This document shows positions 1-9,446 of a stretch of 64,000 bases of DNA, in pieces. Every line of letters starts with the position of its first letter. Within the stretch, counting starts at the first letter, position 1. This DNA is from Spongiibacter pelagi (GTDB taxonomy: Bacteria > Pseudomonadota > Gammaproteobacteria > Pseudomonadales > Spongiibacteraceae). A program made the position numbers and the translations under genes. The stretch lies in contig NZ_JACXLD010000001.1 in assembly GCF_014705705.1 (NCBI RefSeq), positions 186,001-250,000 of the forward strand. The letters are read 5' to 3'. Under the pieces are notes generated by a model. That model made no database searches. It was not told the DNA's origin and was given only the letters and a program-made list of their open reading frames with translations.

Positions 1-720
1 GATTTTCCCGACTTGGCCGGCACCTCAAAACTGTCGCCGGCATTGGCATTGGGTTTAGTAAGTGCTAGGCAATGTTTAGCGCGACTGCAAATGGAAGCCG
101 GCGAGGAAATCTGGGATGCAAAAACCGGCGCCGGCTGCTGGTTTAATGAATTATTGTGGCGTGAGTTCTATCGCCATATCGCCTTTCATTTTCCCCGCAT
201 TGTGCGTGGGCACGCCTTTCAGACCCATACCGACCAACTGCGCTGGCAGGGTAGCGATACCGATTTTGCCGCATGGTGTGAGGGGCGCACCGGCTTTCCT
301 ATTGTTGACGCCGCCATGCGACAGCTCAAACAAACCGGCTGGATGCACAATCGCCTGCGCATGATTGTGGCATCCTTTCTCTGCAAAGATTTGCATTTGG
401 ATTGGCGACGCGGCGAGGCGTATTTTTTGTCTACCTTAATCGACGCCGATTTCGCCTCTAATAATGGCGGCTGGCAGTGGGCCGCTTCAACGGGCACTGA
501 CGCTGCTCCGTATTTCCGCATATTCAATCCCACCAGTCAGAGCCAGCGTTTTGATCCCAACGGGAACTTTATCCGCCGCTTCTTGCCTGAGCTTGCTCAT
601 TGCTCCGACAAAGACATCCACGCTCCGATGCCGCAGGCAAACTACCCGGCACCTAGGATCGACCACGCCCAGGCCAGAGAAATTAGCTTGAGCATGTTTG
701 CCGAGCTAAAAGCCAGCTAA
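1..720 (+). CDS. phrB: deoxyribodipyrimidine photolyase, C-terminal part (5' end outside window)
   Basis: Flavoprotein that repairs UV-induced cyclobutane pyrimidine dimers using light. The reading frame is open from base 1, so only the C-terminal 239 residues (the helical FAD-binding and DNA-binding domain) are visible. Class I photolyase motifs seen are WFNELLWREFYRH, TGFPIVDAAMRQL, GWMHNRLRMIVASFL, NNGGWQWAASTGTDAAPYFR and the RIFNP segment, all in the usual order, and the C-terminus is of normal length. The antenna-binding N-terminal domain lies outside the window. A cryptochrome-like photoreceptor cannot be excluded, but the conserved repair-type motifs favour photolyase. Confidence 0.93.
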   Translation, partial: DFPDLAGTSKLSPALALGLVSARQCLARLQMEAGEEIWDAKTGAGCWFNELLWREFYRHIAFHFPRIVRGHAFQTHTDQLRWQGSDTDFAAWCEGRTGFPIVDAAMRQLKQTGWMHNRLRMIVASFLCKDLHLDWRRGEAYFLSTLIDADFASNNGGWQWAASTGTDAAPYFRIFNPTSQSQRFDPNGNFIRRFLPELAHCSDKDIHAPMPQANYPAPRIDHAQAREISLSMFAELKAS

Positions 721-727
721 GCACCGG

Positions 728-758
728 AAGCCTTTAACTCTCAGGCTTTATTCACGTT
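728..758 (+). terminator. possible weak terminator after photolyase gene
   Basis: A 6-bp stem AAGCCT/AGGCTT (728-733 with 743-748) with a 9-base loop is followed by a moderately T-rich stretch just after the photolyase stop. The stem is short and the T tract is interrupted, so this is a weak candidate. Confidence 0.3.
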
Positions 759-830
759 TTAAGCCTTCTATGGTGGATGAAATCACCGGTAGTGATCTAT
801 GCTTTCCCAAAAAAGGATTTGAGTGAAACT

Positions 831-1430
831 ATGAAAATCATCGCACTGGGGATGACCCTATTGCTCACCTCACTGGCCGCCTGCGCAAGCAATAAGGACA
901 TTGCCACGCGCCCCATTTTTGGCACCAGTGAATATGTCTATATCGAAGAATTTGACCAGTGTTTTCTGGCTAAAATTGATACCGGCGCCGGCAGTGCATC
1001 GATCAATGCCATTAATATCAAGCTGGATGAAGGCCCCAAAGCCGACGATGATATGGTCAGCTTCGATCTCGTTCTGCCCGATGGCAGCCTCAAACCCTAT
1101 AGTCTTCCGGTCAGCAAATATGTCTTGGTCAAACGCCGTGCGGCGGATATTGGCAAAGATGGTCGCGCGTATAATCGCCGTCCCTCGGTAGACCTGCACC
1201 TAAATATCGGCGGCACCACCCACCTTACCTCGGTGAATCTGGCTGACCGCCGCAGCTTTTCCAAGGCCATGTTGATAGGTCACGGGCCACTGAAAGCCTT
1301 TCATGCGCTGGTCGATGTGGCCGACGAAAAAGTACAGGGCAACTGCGCTAAGAGCGAACCCTCCGAGCCTGAACACGACCAACAAAACGAACAAGCCGAT
1401 ACCACTAACACCGATGAGAATGCGTCATGA
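831..1430 (+). CDS. retropepsin-like 'ATP-dependent zinc protease' family lipoprotein
   Basis: Predicted lipid-anchored periplasmic protein of the family annotated as ATP-dependent zinc protease or RimK/LysX-associated protein, which has a retropepsin-like aspartic protease fold. I place the start at the ATG at 831, not the upstream in-frame ATG at 777, because it gives a clean lipoprotein signal (MKIIALGM..., lipobox LAAC, acylated Cys at residue 18). The mature part has FLAKIDTGAGSASINA with the D-T-G-A catalytic-loop motif of retropepsins, followed by a beta-rich domain and a hydrophilic Glu/Asp/Asn/Gln-rich tail. The stop overlaps the next start (ATGA, 1427-1430), so it is translationally coupled to the membrane protein downstream. 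The substrate is unknown; the neighbouring ATP-grasp ligase suggests it cleaves what that enzyme makes (inference). Confidence 0.8.
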   Translation: MKIIALGMTLLLTSLAACASNKDIATRPIFGTSEYVYIEEFDQCFLAKIDTGAGSASINAINIKLDEGPKADDDMVSFDLVLPDGSLKPYSLPVSKYVLVKRRAADIGKDGRAYNRRPSVDLHLNIGGTTHLTSVNLADRRSFSKAMLIGHGPLKAFHALVDVADEKVQGNCAKSEPSEPEHDQQNEQADTTNTDENAS

Positions 1431-2953
1431 AAGGGGTAAAACTGCACGTTAAAGTAATCGCCTTACTGCTGGCAGTATTCGGCGCTGCCAGTGTCGCTTG
1501 GCAAATATTTGCCCAGAACATTCCCGTCTCTGCCGAAATTACCGAGCCCGTTTGGGTGATTGATACCCGCATTAGCTTCTCGCCACGGGAAAACATGCCG
1601 GTAAAAATCAAACAATACCTGCCCCCTAGCTGGAGCCGCTTCATCACCCTCGACGAGAGTTTTATTGCCCGCAATTACGGCGTGAACGTAGACACCCAAG
1701 GCAATAACCGCGTTGCCTTGTGGTCTGCCCGGCGCACCAGCGGCAACCAAGAACTGTTTTACCGCTTAATGCTGACCCAGCGCAGCAATACCCGCCTTTC
1801 AAGCGAAGAGCCCGGCCCGGTTTTTCGTGACAGCCCGCAGTTAAGTGGTGTTGAAGCGGTGGCCGTAGACGCTTTGCTAAAACCGATTCGCGAGCACTCG
1901 GCGGATATTGAAACCTTTATCCGCGAAGCGATTAAACTGATTAACGACAACAGCAACGACAACGCCCGGTTATTGCTTGGTAATAATTATTCCGAGCAAA
2001 GCCGCGCCGCGGTTCTGGAACGCCTGCTGTCCTCAGCCCATATTCCGGTTGAACAAGTACATACCCTGCGCTTGAGCGATACCGCCCAACAAACGCCTGA
2101 GCTGTGGATGCGCAGCTACAATGGCCAGCGCTGGCTGTACTTCAACCCACAAACCGGCGCACAGGGCTTGCCTGAAGATCGCATTGTTTGGTGGACCGGC
2201 AACGATCCCATGATTCAGGTCGACGGGGTACGCAATCTGAAAGTTCAGATCAGCAGCCGCCAGCGCATTGTGAATTCCATCGAGCTCACCCAATCGCTAT
2301 CAGAAAGCCGTGGCATGAGTGGCTGGTCTATGGCCATGTACTCGCTGCCGCTGCAAACCCAGCAGACTTTTAACTTTGTATTGATGATTCCGGTTGGCGT
2401 GCTGCTTATTCTGCTGCTGCGTAATATTGTCGGCCTGCAAACCCTCGGCACATTTACCCCGGTACTGATCGGCCTTGCCTTTCATGAAACCGGTGTGATT
2501 TGGGGCGTATTGTTCTTTACGGTGATTTCCTGCCTCGGCCTGGCCCTGCGTTCATATCTGGAACATCTGCACCTGCAATTGCTGTCGCGCCTGTCCACGG
2601 TACTCACATTTGTAGTGATTATGATGGCCCTGATCAGCGTGCTGGGGCATCAATTGGGCATGAAGCACAGCCTGTCCATCGGCTTGTTCCCCATGGTTAT
2701 TCTCACCATGTCGATTGAACGCCTTTCCATTGCCTGGGAAGAGCGGGGCGGGCTACACAGCATGAAACTCGGCTTGGGAACCTTGGTCGCCGCCACGTTG
2801 GCACACCTGATGATGAGCTACTCCCCGTGGGTGTATTTCATTTTTACCTTCCCCGGCACCCTGCTGGTGTTAATGGCCATTATGCTGGCACTTGGTCACT
2901 ATCGCGGTTATCGGCTTACCGAGCTGTTCCGCTTTAAAGCCATGGCCAACTAG
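1427..2953 (+). CDS. inactive transglutaminase-like domain fused to seven membrane helices
   Basis: A 508-residue inner-membrane protein of the Transglut_i_TM/7TM_transglut family. An N-terminal membrane anchor (about residues 7-27) is followed by a periplasmic transglutaminase-fold region (to about 300) without an evident Cys-His-Asp catalytic triad, then a C-terminal block of about seven hydrophobic helices (from FNFVLMIPVGVLLILLL to LLVLMAIMLALG). The family almost always sits between a retropepsin-like protein and an ATP-grasp protein, exactly as here. It overlaps the upstream gene by 4 bp, and the next gene starts 8 bp after its stop. A scaffold or sensor role joining periplasm and cytoplasm is inferred; no activity can be read from the sequence. 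Confidence 0.85.
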   Translation: MKGVKLHVKVIALLLAVFGAASVAWQIFAQNIPVSAEITEPVWVIDTRISFSPRENMPVKIKQYLPPSWSRFITLDESFIARNYGVNVDTQGNNRVALWSARRTSGNQELFYRLMLTQRSNTRLSSEEPGPVFRDSPQLSGVEAVAVDALLKPIREHSADIETFIREAIKLINDNSNDNARLLLGNNYSEQSRAAVLERLLSSAHIPVEQVHTLRLSDTAQQTPELWMRSYNGQRWLYFNPQTGAQGLPEDRIVWWTGNDPMIQVDGVRNLKVQISSRQRIVNSIELTQSLSESRGMSGWSMAMYSLPLQTQQTFNFVLMIPVGVLLILLLRNIVGLQTLGTFTPVLIGLAFHETGVIWGVLFFTVISCLGLALRSYLEHLHLQLLSRLSTVLTFVVIMMALISVLGHQLGMKHSLSIGLFPMVILTMSIERLSIAWEERGGLHSMKLGLGTLVAATLAHLMMSYSPWVYFIFTFPGTLLVLMAIMLALGHYRGYRLTELFRFKAMAN

Positions 2954-2961
2954 GGGGCACT

Positions 2962-3972
2962 ATGTCGCTATTTAGTACTTGGCGCAGCTTGCGCAAGCGC
3001 GGCGTAATGGGGATTAACCGGCGCAACAGCGATTATGTGTTGCGCTATAACCCGCGCCATTTATTTCCCTTGGTGGACGATAAGATCACAACCAAAATGC
3101 GCGCCATAGAGGCGGGCATTCATGTGCCGCCGCTAATCGGCATTATCGATTCGGAAAAGCAGATTGGCCAGTTCGATCAGCTGGTCGCCAATCACCGCGA
3201 CTTTGTCATCAAACCTGCGCAAGGCGCTGGTGGCGACGGCATTACCGTGATTGCCGATCGCTTTGAGGGCTATTACCGAACCACCTCTGGCCGCCTGATG
3301 AGCAGCGAGGAAATTGAATTTCAGCTCTCCGGCATTTTATCTGGCATCTACTCGCTGGGCGGTCACCGCGACCGAGCACTGATTGAATACCGGGTTAAAC
3401 CCGATCCGGTGTTTAGCGCCATCAGCTATGAGGGCGTGCCCGATATTCGCATTATTGTGCTGCAGGGTTATCCCGTTTTGGCCATGCTGCGGCTGCCCAC
3501 TAGGCAGTCCAACGGCAAGGCCAATCTGCATCAAGGCGCGATTGGCGTCGGGGTCGATCTCGCCACCGGCATTACCTTGGACGGCACCTGGCACAACAAA
3601 AAAATTCAGAAACACCCAGACACGGTGAATCCCGTGCGCGGCGTTCAACTACCTTACTGGGACGGCTTTATCAGCTTGGCGACCCGCTGTTACGAGCTGA
3701 CCGGCCTCGGTTATCTCGGCGTGGATATGGTGTTGGATAAAGATATGGGGCCGTTGATGCTGGAACTGAATGCCCGGCCCGGCCTGAATATTCAGATCGC
3801 CAACGATGTTGGCCTAGCGGCTCGCTGTAAAGTCGTCGAAAAAGAAATAGAGCGTTTAAACAAGGCGGGAGTAACAACAGCGTCGCCAGAACAGCGGCTG
3901 GCTTTCTGTCAGCGCGAATTTGCCACGCTGACAGAGTCTTTTTCTCAGAACACCGCCGAAAGCGCGTCCTGA
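2962..3972 (+). CDS. alpha-L-glutamate ligase-like ATP-grasp protein
   Basis: Cytoplasmic ATP-grasp enzyme (336 residues) of the RimK-related alpha-L-glutamate ligase-like group (ATPgrasp_ST). The ATP-binding lysine and glycine-rich loop are visible in FVIKPAQGAGGDGITVI (about residues 82-98), and the Mg-binding end of the fold in LMLELNARPGLNIQIAN (about 265-281). A good ribosome-binding site (AGGGGG) precedes the ATG. It is the third gene of the operon with the retropepsin-like and transglutaminase/7TM genes. ATP-grasp enzymes of this type join an amino acid or similar amine to a carboxylate, but acceptor and donor are unknown. From memory, related operons in Pseudomonas have been linked to osmotic adaptation; I cannot verify that here. 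Confidence 0.85.
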   Translation: MSLFSTWRSLRKRGVMGINRRNSDYVLRYNPRHLFPLVDDKITTKMRAIEAGIHVPPLIGIIDSEKQIGQFDQLVANHRDFVIKPAQGAGGDGITVIADRFEGYYRTTSGRLMSSEEIEFQLSGILSGIYSLGGHRDRALIEYRVKPDPVFSAISYEGVPDIRIIVLQGYPVLAMLRLPTRQSNGKANLHQGAIGVGVDLATGITLDGTWHNKKIQKHPDTVNPVRGVQLPYWDGFISLATRCYELTGLGYLGVDMVLDKDMGPLMLELNARPGLNIQIANDVGLAARCKVVEKEIERLNKAGVTTASPEQRLAFCQREFATLTESFSQNTAESAS

Positions 3973-3997
3973 GATATTTTGCAGGTGTGCAATGGGC

Positions 3998-4699
3998 TTA
4001 TTTCGCCATTGCCGCCCGCTCTTTGGCAATCAACTGCTCTGCCACTTTCAGCATTTCCGTATGACCACCTGCCGAACGGCCGGTAATACGGTATTTACCA
4101 TTAACAATCAGCTCCGGCGTACCGGCAATACCGTAGCTACGCGCACGTGAGTCGGCTTGTTTAACCTGGCTTTTCACACCGAAAGAGTTAAAGGTTTTCT
4201 TGAACTTCTCTGGATCAACGCCAGCCGCTTCCTGAAGCAGTTTGGCCATCGAATCTTCATCGGACAAGCGGTTATTGCGCAGATTGATTTCATCAAAAAT
4301 TAACTGATGTACCTGATCCAGCACGCCCAGCGTCTCGGCGGTATAAAACAATTGCGCATGCACCACCATCAACGGATTCCACATGGCAGGAGAAGGGCGG
4401 AAATCCACATCCGCAGGCAGCTTCTTGGCCCACGCCTTAACCATGGGCTCGAAGTGGAAACAGTGGCTACAGCCGTACCAAAACACTTCGGTTACTTCGA
4501 TTTTGTCGGGATGCGCAGTGCGCACTGGCTGCGCAATTTCAATATAACCCTGACCGGCTGGCGCGACTGCCGGCGCGGACTCCTGTACTTTAGCCTCAAC
4601 CTTGGCGGGCGCAGGGGTAGGTGTTCCCGCATCGCTGCAAGCACTTAACGACATACCAATGACCAATGCCGCAACTAGGAAAAAAATACGATTCAACAT
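3998..4699 (-). CDS. dsbA: DsbA-type thiol:disulfide interchange protein, predicted lipoprotein
   Basis: Periplasmic oxidase that introduces disulfides into exported proteins. The thioredoxin-fold active site is WYGCSHC (Cys77-Ser-His-Cys80), and the cis-proline loop is in GIAGTPELIV. The usual DsbA dipeptide is Pro-His; here it is Ser-His. The N-terminus reads as a lipoprotein signal (MLNRIFFLVAALVIGMSLSAC, lipobox LSAC, Cys21) followed by a Pro/Ala/Glu-rich linker of about 35 residues, so the enzyme is probably membrane-tethered. The start has a good AGAGGA site. The gene lies downstream of cytochrome c4 on the same strand, an arrangement I recall from Pseudomonas, and is convergent with the ATP-grasp operon 25 bp away. 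Confidence 0.9.
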   Translation of the reverse strand: MLNRIFFLVAALVIGMSLSACSDAGTPTPAPAKVEAKVQESAPAVAPAGQGYIEIAQPVRTAHPDKIEVTEVFWYGCSHCFHFEPMVKAWAKKLPADVDFRPSPAMWNPLMVVHAQLFYTAETLGVLDQVHQLIFDEINLRNNRLSDEDSMAKLLQEAAGVDPEKFKKTFNSFGVKSQVKQADSRARSYGIAGTPELIVNGKYRITGRSAGGHTEMLKVAEQLIAKERAAMAK

Positions 4700-4794
4700 T
4701 CCATCCTCTTGGATAATAGGGATTTAAAAATTATGTGACCGAAGCATAGCACTCCAGTTCCATTTCGTCCCCAAGGGGCAAAACGATCGCGCAC

Positions 4795-4819
4795 AAAAAA
4801 GGCGGCTTATCGCCGCCTT
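4795..4819 (-). terminator. Rho-independent terminator after cytochrome c4 gene
   Basis: An 8-bp perfect stem AAGGCGGC/GCCGCCTT (4799-4806 with 4812-4819), loop TTATC. On the minus strand it is followed by a run of Ts (A run 4795-4800 on plus). It lies 45 bp after the cytochrome c4 stop, so dsbA is probably transcribed from its own promoter or by read-through. A second small inverted repeat, CCACC/GGTGG around 4831-4846, sits between it and the gene. Confidence 0.85.
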
Positions 4820-4863
4820 CTTCCGTGACACCACCCAATTAGGTGGCGCTAACGCGGTAAAGC

Positions 4864-5490
4864 TTAGTTGTGCAAACCTTGAATAAAGCTAGATACCGCT
4901 TCAATTTCAGAGTCGCTCATTTTGAACGCGATGGTGCGCATCACTTTAATATCACCGTCGTTGCTGCGGCCTTCACGACCATCCATCGCCGCACGGAAAG
5001 CTTTCAACTGAGCCGCCGTGTACTCGGCATGTTGACCTGCCAAGGCAGGGAAGCCCGCACCGGCCATACCTTGGCCGCTGGGTGAGTGACAGGCAGAGCA
5101 AGCGGGAACATTGCGATCGGCAATGCCGCCGCGGTAGATTGCTTCACCCTTGGCCAGCAGTGCTTCTTTAGCCTGACCTGTAGACGCGGTTTTGCTGGCG
5201 TAGTATGCGGCGATATCCGCAATATCTTGCTCGCTCAGCATATCCGTCTGGCCGGCCATCATCGGCACAGGACGCGCGCCGGATTTGATGTCTTTAATTT
5301 GCTTGATCAGGTATTTCTCACCCTGGCCCGCCAATTTTGGGAAGCTTGGGGCAGCGCTATTGCCATCTGCGCCATGACAGGCCGCGCAGGCTGCAGTCTT
5401 GGCTTTGCCTTTGCCCGCATCACCTTCCAGCGCAAGCGCCGAAGTGGCACACAGCATGGACAGCATCATCATCAAAACGGTTTTTTTCAT
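4864..5490 (-). CDS. cytochrome c4, diheme periplasmic electron carrier
   Basis: Diheme class I cytochrome c (208 residues from the preferred start), carrying electrons in the periplasm, typically from the bc1 complex to terminal oxidases. Two CXXCH heme sites are present, CAACH at residues 35-39 and CSACH near residue 130, one per tandem cytochrome domain, and a Sec signal peptide ends near ALA-LEG. I prefer the ATG at 5490 over an in-frame GTG at 5496 because a purine-rich AAAGAG lies at a workable distance and the signal peptide then begins MKK. It is divergent from engB and followed by a strong terminator. Confidence 0.92.
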   Translation of the reverse strand: MKKTVLMMMLSMLCATSALALEGDAGKGKAKTAACAACHGADGNSAAPSFPKLAGQGEKYLIKQIKDIKSGARPVPMMAGQTDMLSEQDIADIAAYYASKTASTGQAKEALLAKGEAIYRGGIADRNVPACSACHSPSGQGMAGAGFPALAGQHAEYTAAQLKAFRAAMDGREGRSNDGDIKVMRTIAFKMSDSEIEAVSSFIQGLHN

Positions 5491-5782
5491 TGTCACACAC
5501 TCTTTGAATTTGCAAATTCAATTTCGCCGCCGCGCCTTCGCTGAACTCTGTCATTGAACTATGCGCAAGCGACAAACTTATTAAAGATTATTTTCTATTG
5601 GCATTTTCCCAAACCGAATTCTGTTCTAGGTATTTCCGTTGAACATTGCTCAGCTCAAGGTGACCGATTGTGAAATCTGCGGCATTATACACAACTCAAA
5701 AGATAGAGGACATTTTTGCCCTGTATCACTTTCTATTGCGAATTATTGCAAAGACCCGCAACATTTTCTGAAGCCCAATATA

Positions 5783-6430
5783 ATGCCTGATAGCCCCACG
5801 CTAAATTATCGCAACTGCCAATTTATCACCAGCGCCCCAAAACTGGCGCAATGCCCAGACGATTCCGGCTCTGAGGTCGCCTTTGCTGGCCGCTCCAACG
5901 CCGGTAAATCCAGTGCGATTAACGCCCTCACCGGCAATAGCAAAATGACCAAGACCAGTAAAACCCCGGGCCGCACCCAGCTGATTAACTTTTTCTCAGT
6001 GGGCGGCAATCCGGAGCAGCGACTGGTCGATCTGCCCGGTTATGGCTTTGCCAAGGTGCCACTGAAGGTAAAGCAAGAGTGGGAGCGCAATCTCGACCAC
6101 TACCTACAGCATCGCCAATCTCTGCGCGGCTTGGTATTGCTAATGGATATCCGCCATCCGATGACGGATTTCGACTTAATGATGATGAATTGGGCAGAGC
6201 AGGCACAAATGCCGGTGCGCATTCTGCTAACCAAGGCCGATAAGTTAAAGCGCGGCCCGGCCATGAACACCCTGTTGCAGGTTCGCAAGCAATTGGAAGT
6301 TCACGGCGGCCTGATCAACGCCCAGCTATTCTCCGCCGTGAAAGGCGAGGGCTTAGACGACCTGCGCGGCCAACTGGATTTGTGGTTAGAAGAATCGGAA
6401 GACGCCGATGAGGCGCCTTCAGAGCAATGA
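5783..6430 (+). CDS. engB: ribosome biogenesis GTP-binding protein EngB/YihA
   Basis: Essential GTPase needed for 50S ribosomal subunit assembly. The P-loop is [17 protein letters not shown] (G1), with TPGRTQ (G2), DLPGYG (G3) and LTKADKL (G4) in order, 215 residues, the normal size. The open frame extends upstream to a TTG at 5639, but I place the start at the ATG at 5783: [20 protein letters not shown] aligns in length and sequence with the E. coli protein as I remember it, while the 48-residue extension has no family counterpart. The gene is convergent with polA, only 17 bp apart, which leaves no room for the small RNA found at this spot in other gammaproteobacteria. Confidence 0.93.
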   Translation: MPDSPTLNYRNCQFITSAPKLAQCPDDSGSEVAFAGRSNAGKSSAINALTGNSKMTKTSKTPGRTQLINFFSVGGNPEQRLVDLPGYGFAKVPLKVKQEWERNLDHYLQHRQSLRGLVLLMDIRHPMTDFDLMMMNWAEQAQMPVRILLTKADKLKRGPAMNTLLQVRKQLEVHGGLINAQLFSAVKGEGLDDLRGQLDLWLEESEDADEAPSEQ

Positions 6431-6447
6431 CACCCAAGAGCAATAAC

Positions 6448-9186
6448 TTAGTGGGCTTCATCCCAGTTATCACCCACACCAATTCCTACTTCTAGCGGAA
6501 TCGCCAATTCCGCTGCACCCGCCATCAGTGCCTCTAGCTTGGCGCTGACCTGCTCGATTTGGTGTTCGGCGACTTCCAGCACCAATTCATCGTGTACCTG
6601 CATAATCATACGGGCGTCGACTTCACCGCTCTGCAACCACGCATCTACGGCAATCATCGCTCGCTTGATAATATCCGCTGCCGTGCCTTGCATCGGCGCG
6701 TTAATCGCGGTGCGCTCCGCCGCCTGACGACGCTGGCCATTGCTGGCATTAATTTCAGGCAGGTGCAGGCGTCGACCAAATAAGGTCTCCACATAGCCTT
6801 TCTCTGCAGCTATGGCCCGCGTTTCATCCATATAGCGCTGCACACCGGGGTAGCGCTGGAAATAGAGATCAATATATTGCTGAGCCTCATTGCGGCCTAT
6901 ATGAAGCTGACGCGCCAAGCCGAAGGCGGACATGCCGTAAATTAAGCCAAAGTTGATCGCCTTGGCACTGCGGCGCTGCTCATCGGTCACCGCGTCTTTT
7001 TCCATACCGAATACTTCGGCAGCAGTTGCCCGGTGAATATCCTCACCGCGCGCAAACGCCTGAATCAGACCTTCATCGCCCGACAGATGCGCCATAATGC
7101 GCAGCTCGATTTGAGAATAATCCGCCGCCAAAATTTTATAGCCTTGCGGCGCGATAAACGCCTGACGAATACGCCGACCTTCTGCGCTGCGGATCGGGAT
7201 ATTTTGCAAATTCGGATCAGAGGACGAAAGTCGCCCAGTGGCGGCAACCGCTTGATGATAGGAGGTGTGCACCCGGCCGGTCGTCGGCTCAATCAACAGC
7301 GGTAATTTGTCGGTATAGGTCGATTTAAGCTTGGCTAAACCGCGATATTCCAGCAGCACCTTAGGCAGCTCATAATCGTGTGCCAGCTCAACCAACACTT
7401 CTTCAGCAGTACTTGGCGCACCCTTGGGCGTTTTTTTAATAACTGGAATATTAAGCCGCTCAAACAGGATTTCACCCAATTGCTTGGGCGAGGCCAAATT
7501 AAATTCGCCACCGGCAATCTCAAACGCCTGTCGCTCGAGTTGCACCAGTTTTTCCGCAATTTCCATGCTTTGCTTGGCCAACATATCGCGGCTGACCAAG
7601 GCACCGTTACGCTCTATTCGCGCCAAAATGGGCACCAAGGGCAGCTCGATGTCCCGATACACTTTTTCCAGCTCGGAATGTGCCGCCAATTGCGGCGCCA
7701 AGGTTTGGTGCAACCTTAACGTGATATCGGCATCTTCGGCGGCGTAAGGCCCGGCCTGTTCGAGCGCAATTTGATTAAAGGTGAGCTGCTTGCTGCCTTT
7801 ACCAGCAATGTCTTCATAGTGAATGGTGCTATGGCCAAGGTATTTCAGCGCCAAGCTGTCCATATCGTGTCTGGAGCCGGTGGAGTCGAGCACATAGGAC
7901 TCCAACATGCTGTCTTCGGCAATGCCGCGCAGGCTAATGCCGTGATTGGCCAGCACATGGCTGTCATATTTCAGGTTCTGCCCCAGCTTGGCGACATTGG
8001 CATCTTCAAGCAGGGGTTTGAGTGCACCCAATACTTGCTGTTCGGTAAGTTGCTCTGGCGCATCCAAATAATCGTGCGCAAAGGGCACATAAGCTGCTTT
8101 ACCCGGCTCAATGGCAAAAGACACGCCCACTATCCGCGCCTGCATATAATTCAGGCTCGTGGTTTCGGTATCAAAGGCAAATAATTCGGCCTTACGCAGT
8201 TGCTCCAGCCAAGCATTAAATTCCGCTTCTGCGAGCACCACCTGATAATCTGTTTCGCTGACCGCTGCTGGCGCAGCCGCTTCGTGACCCGCCTTGTCGG
8301 TAACACCACCACTTTGCAACTCGTCTATCCAAGACTTAAATTCCATTTCTTGGAACAAGCTCAGCAACTTGTCATTATCCGGTGGGGTGGGGGTTAATGC
8401 CGCCAGATCCAGCTCGAGATCCACATCGCATTTAATGGTGGCCAGCTTGTAAGAAAGCTCCGCCATATCGCGGTTTTCTTCCAGCTTTTTACCTAGGCTT
8501 TTGGCACCGCGTACATCCAGCTCAGCGACTTTATCCAGATTCGCGTAGATATCTTTCAAGCCACCCAAACCCTGTAAAAGGGCGAGGGCGGTTTTTTCTC
8601 CCACGCCGGGAACACCGGGAATATTGTCGACTTTGTCGCCCATCAAGGCGAGAAAATCGATAATCAAGCTGGGCGGTAGGCCGAACTTTTCCTCCACCCC
8701 AGCCTCATCCATCACCGTTTCGGTCATAGTATTTACCAGCGTGACGTGGGCATTCACTAACTGCGCCATATCCTTATCGCCGGTAGAGACAATAACCGGG
8801 CGCTCGGAACCCGCCTGCGCCGCCAAGGTGCCGATAACATCATCGGCCTCCACCCCCTCAACCACCAAGCGGGGCAGGCCCATGGCGTCAATAATATCGT
8901 TAATGGGCTGTACCTGTACCCGCAAATCATCGGGCATCGGTGGCCGCTGCGCCTTGTACTGATCAAACATTTCGTCGCGAAAGGTTTTGCCTTTGGCGTC
9001 AAACACCACCGCAATTGGGCTGTCGGGATAATCTTTTTGCAAGCGCCGCAACATGGCGATAACGCCTCGAACAGCGCCAGTTGGCTGGCCAGCAGAGTTG
9101 CGTAAATCCGCCTTAAACATGGCGTGAAATGCGCGGTAAAGGTAGGAAGATCCATCAACCAGGATCAGGGGGGTATTTGCAGACAT
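6448..9186 (-). CDS. polA: DNA polymerase I
   Basis: Repair and Okazaki-fragment polymerase, 912 residues, full length. The N-terminal 5'-3' exonuclease domain runs to about residue 290 ([15 protein letters not shown] at the start, [10 protein letters not shown] helix-hairpin-helix). The 3'-5' proofreading domain is active-looking, with [10 protein letters not shown] near 337. Polymerase motifs are A ([16 protein letters not shown], about 689), B ([14 protein letters not shown], about 734) and C (VHDELVLEV, about 862). The start is a clear ATG. It is monocistronic, convergent with engB; its 5' end faces a 260-bp gap before the small secreted-protein gene. Confidence 0.98.
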   Translation of the reverse strand: MSANTPLILVDGSSYLYRAFHAMFKADLRNSAGQPTGAVRGVIAMLRRLQKDYPDSPIAVVFDAKGKTFRDEMFDQYKAQRPPMPDDLRVQVQPINDIIDAMGLPRLVVEGVEADDVIGTLAAQAGSERPVIVSTGDKDMAQLVNAHVTLVNTMTETVMDEAGVEEKFGLPPSLIIDFLALMGDKVDNIPGVPGVGEKTALALLQGLGGLKDIYANLDKVAELDVRGAKSLGKKLEENRDMAELSYKLATIKCDVDLELDLAALTPTPPDNDKLLSLFQEMEFKSWIDELQSGGVTDKAGHEAAAPAAVSETDYQVVLAEAEFNAWLEQLRKAELFAFDTETTSLNYMQARIVGVSFAIEPGKAAYVPFAHDYLDAPEQLTEQQVLGALKPLLEDANVAKLGQNLKYDSHVLANHGISLRGIAEDSMLESYVLDSTGSRHDMDSLALKYLGHSTIHYEDIAGKGSKQLTFNQIALEQAGPYAAEDADITLRLHQTLAPQLAAHSELEKVYRDIELPLVPILARIERNGALVSRDMLAKQSMEIAEKLVQLERQAFEIAGGEFNLASPKQLGEILFERLNIPVIKKTPKGAPSTAEEVLVELAHDYELPKVLLEYRGLAKLKSTYTDKLPLLIEPTTGRVHTSYHQAVAATGRLSSSDPNLQNIPIRSAEGRRIRQAFIAPQGYKILAADYSQIELRIMAHLSGDEGLIQAFARGEDIHRATAAEVFGMEKDAVTDEQRRSAKAINFGLIYGMSAFGLARQLHIGRNEAQQYIDLYFQRYPGVQRYMDETRAIAAEKGYVETLFGRRLHLPEINASNGQRRQAAERTAINAPMQGTAADIIKRAMIAVDAWLQSGEVDARMIMQVHDELVLEVAEHQIEQVSAKLEALMAGAAELAIPLEVGIGVGDNWDEAH

Positions 9187-9385
9187 AAAACCGAATTAGC
9201 AAGGTAAACGTGCCGCAAGTGTAGCACGCCAGCCCGGCTGACCACCCCCTCGTGAATACGCTTTCCCCAGCCCGCGATAGGCGTTACCAATCAACACAAT
9301 TGCAGATTGCATTACCGCTATATTGCCTATTAATTAACCAAATTTAACGGGTTTAGTACATCCATCGTCGTTACAATACGTAACA

Positions 9386-9426
9386 CAAGGTAACAAAACC
9401 TTGTTGATTCACGAAACTGTGAATCA
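9386..9426 (+). promoter_or_regulatory. two tandem hairpins in the leader of the small secreted-protein gene
   Basis: Two perfect inverted repeats lie almost back to back: CAAGGT/ACCTTG (9386-9391 with 9398-9403) and TGATTCAC/GTGAATCA (9405-9412 with 9419-9426, 6-base loop). They end 8 bases before the AGGAG ribosome-binding site of the gene starting at 9447. They could stabilise the mRNA or control translation; no known riboswitch was recognised. The rest of the 9187-9446 gap is AT-rich, and I could not assign a convincing -35/-10 pair. Confidence 0.5.
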
Positions 9427-9446
9427 CATTACTAGGAGTAAAAACG

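Noticed and set aside
4831-4846. CCACC/GGTGG inverted repeat beside the cytochrome c4 terminator
   Set aside because: Only 5 bp of stem with no T run; not called as a separate terminator.
5639-5782. 48-residue upstream extension of EngB beginning at a TTG, with a CXXC and further Cys/His
   Set aside because: No family member has it as far as I recall, the ATG at 5783 gives the normal length, and the segment reads like untranslated promoter DNA.
5779-5784. TATAAT box overlapping the engB start codon
   Set aside because: It would put the transcript start after the ATG and has no -35 partner at the right distance; treated as chance.
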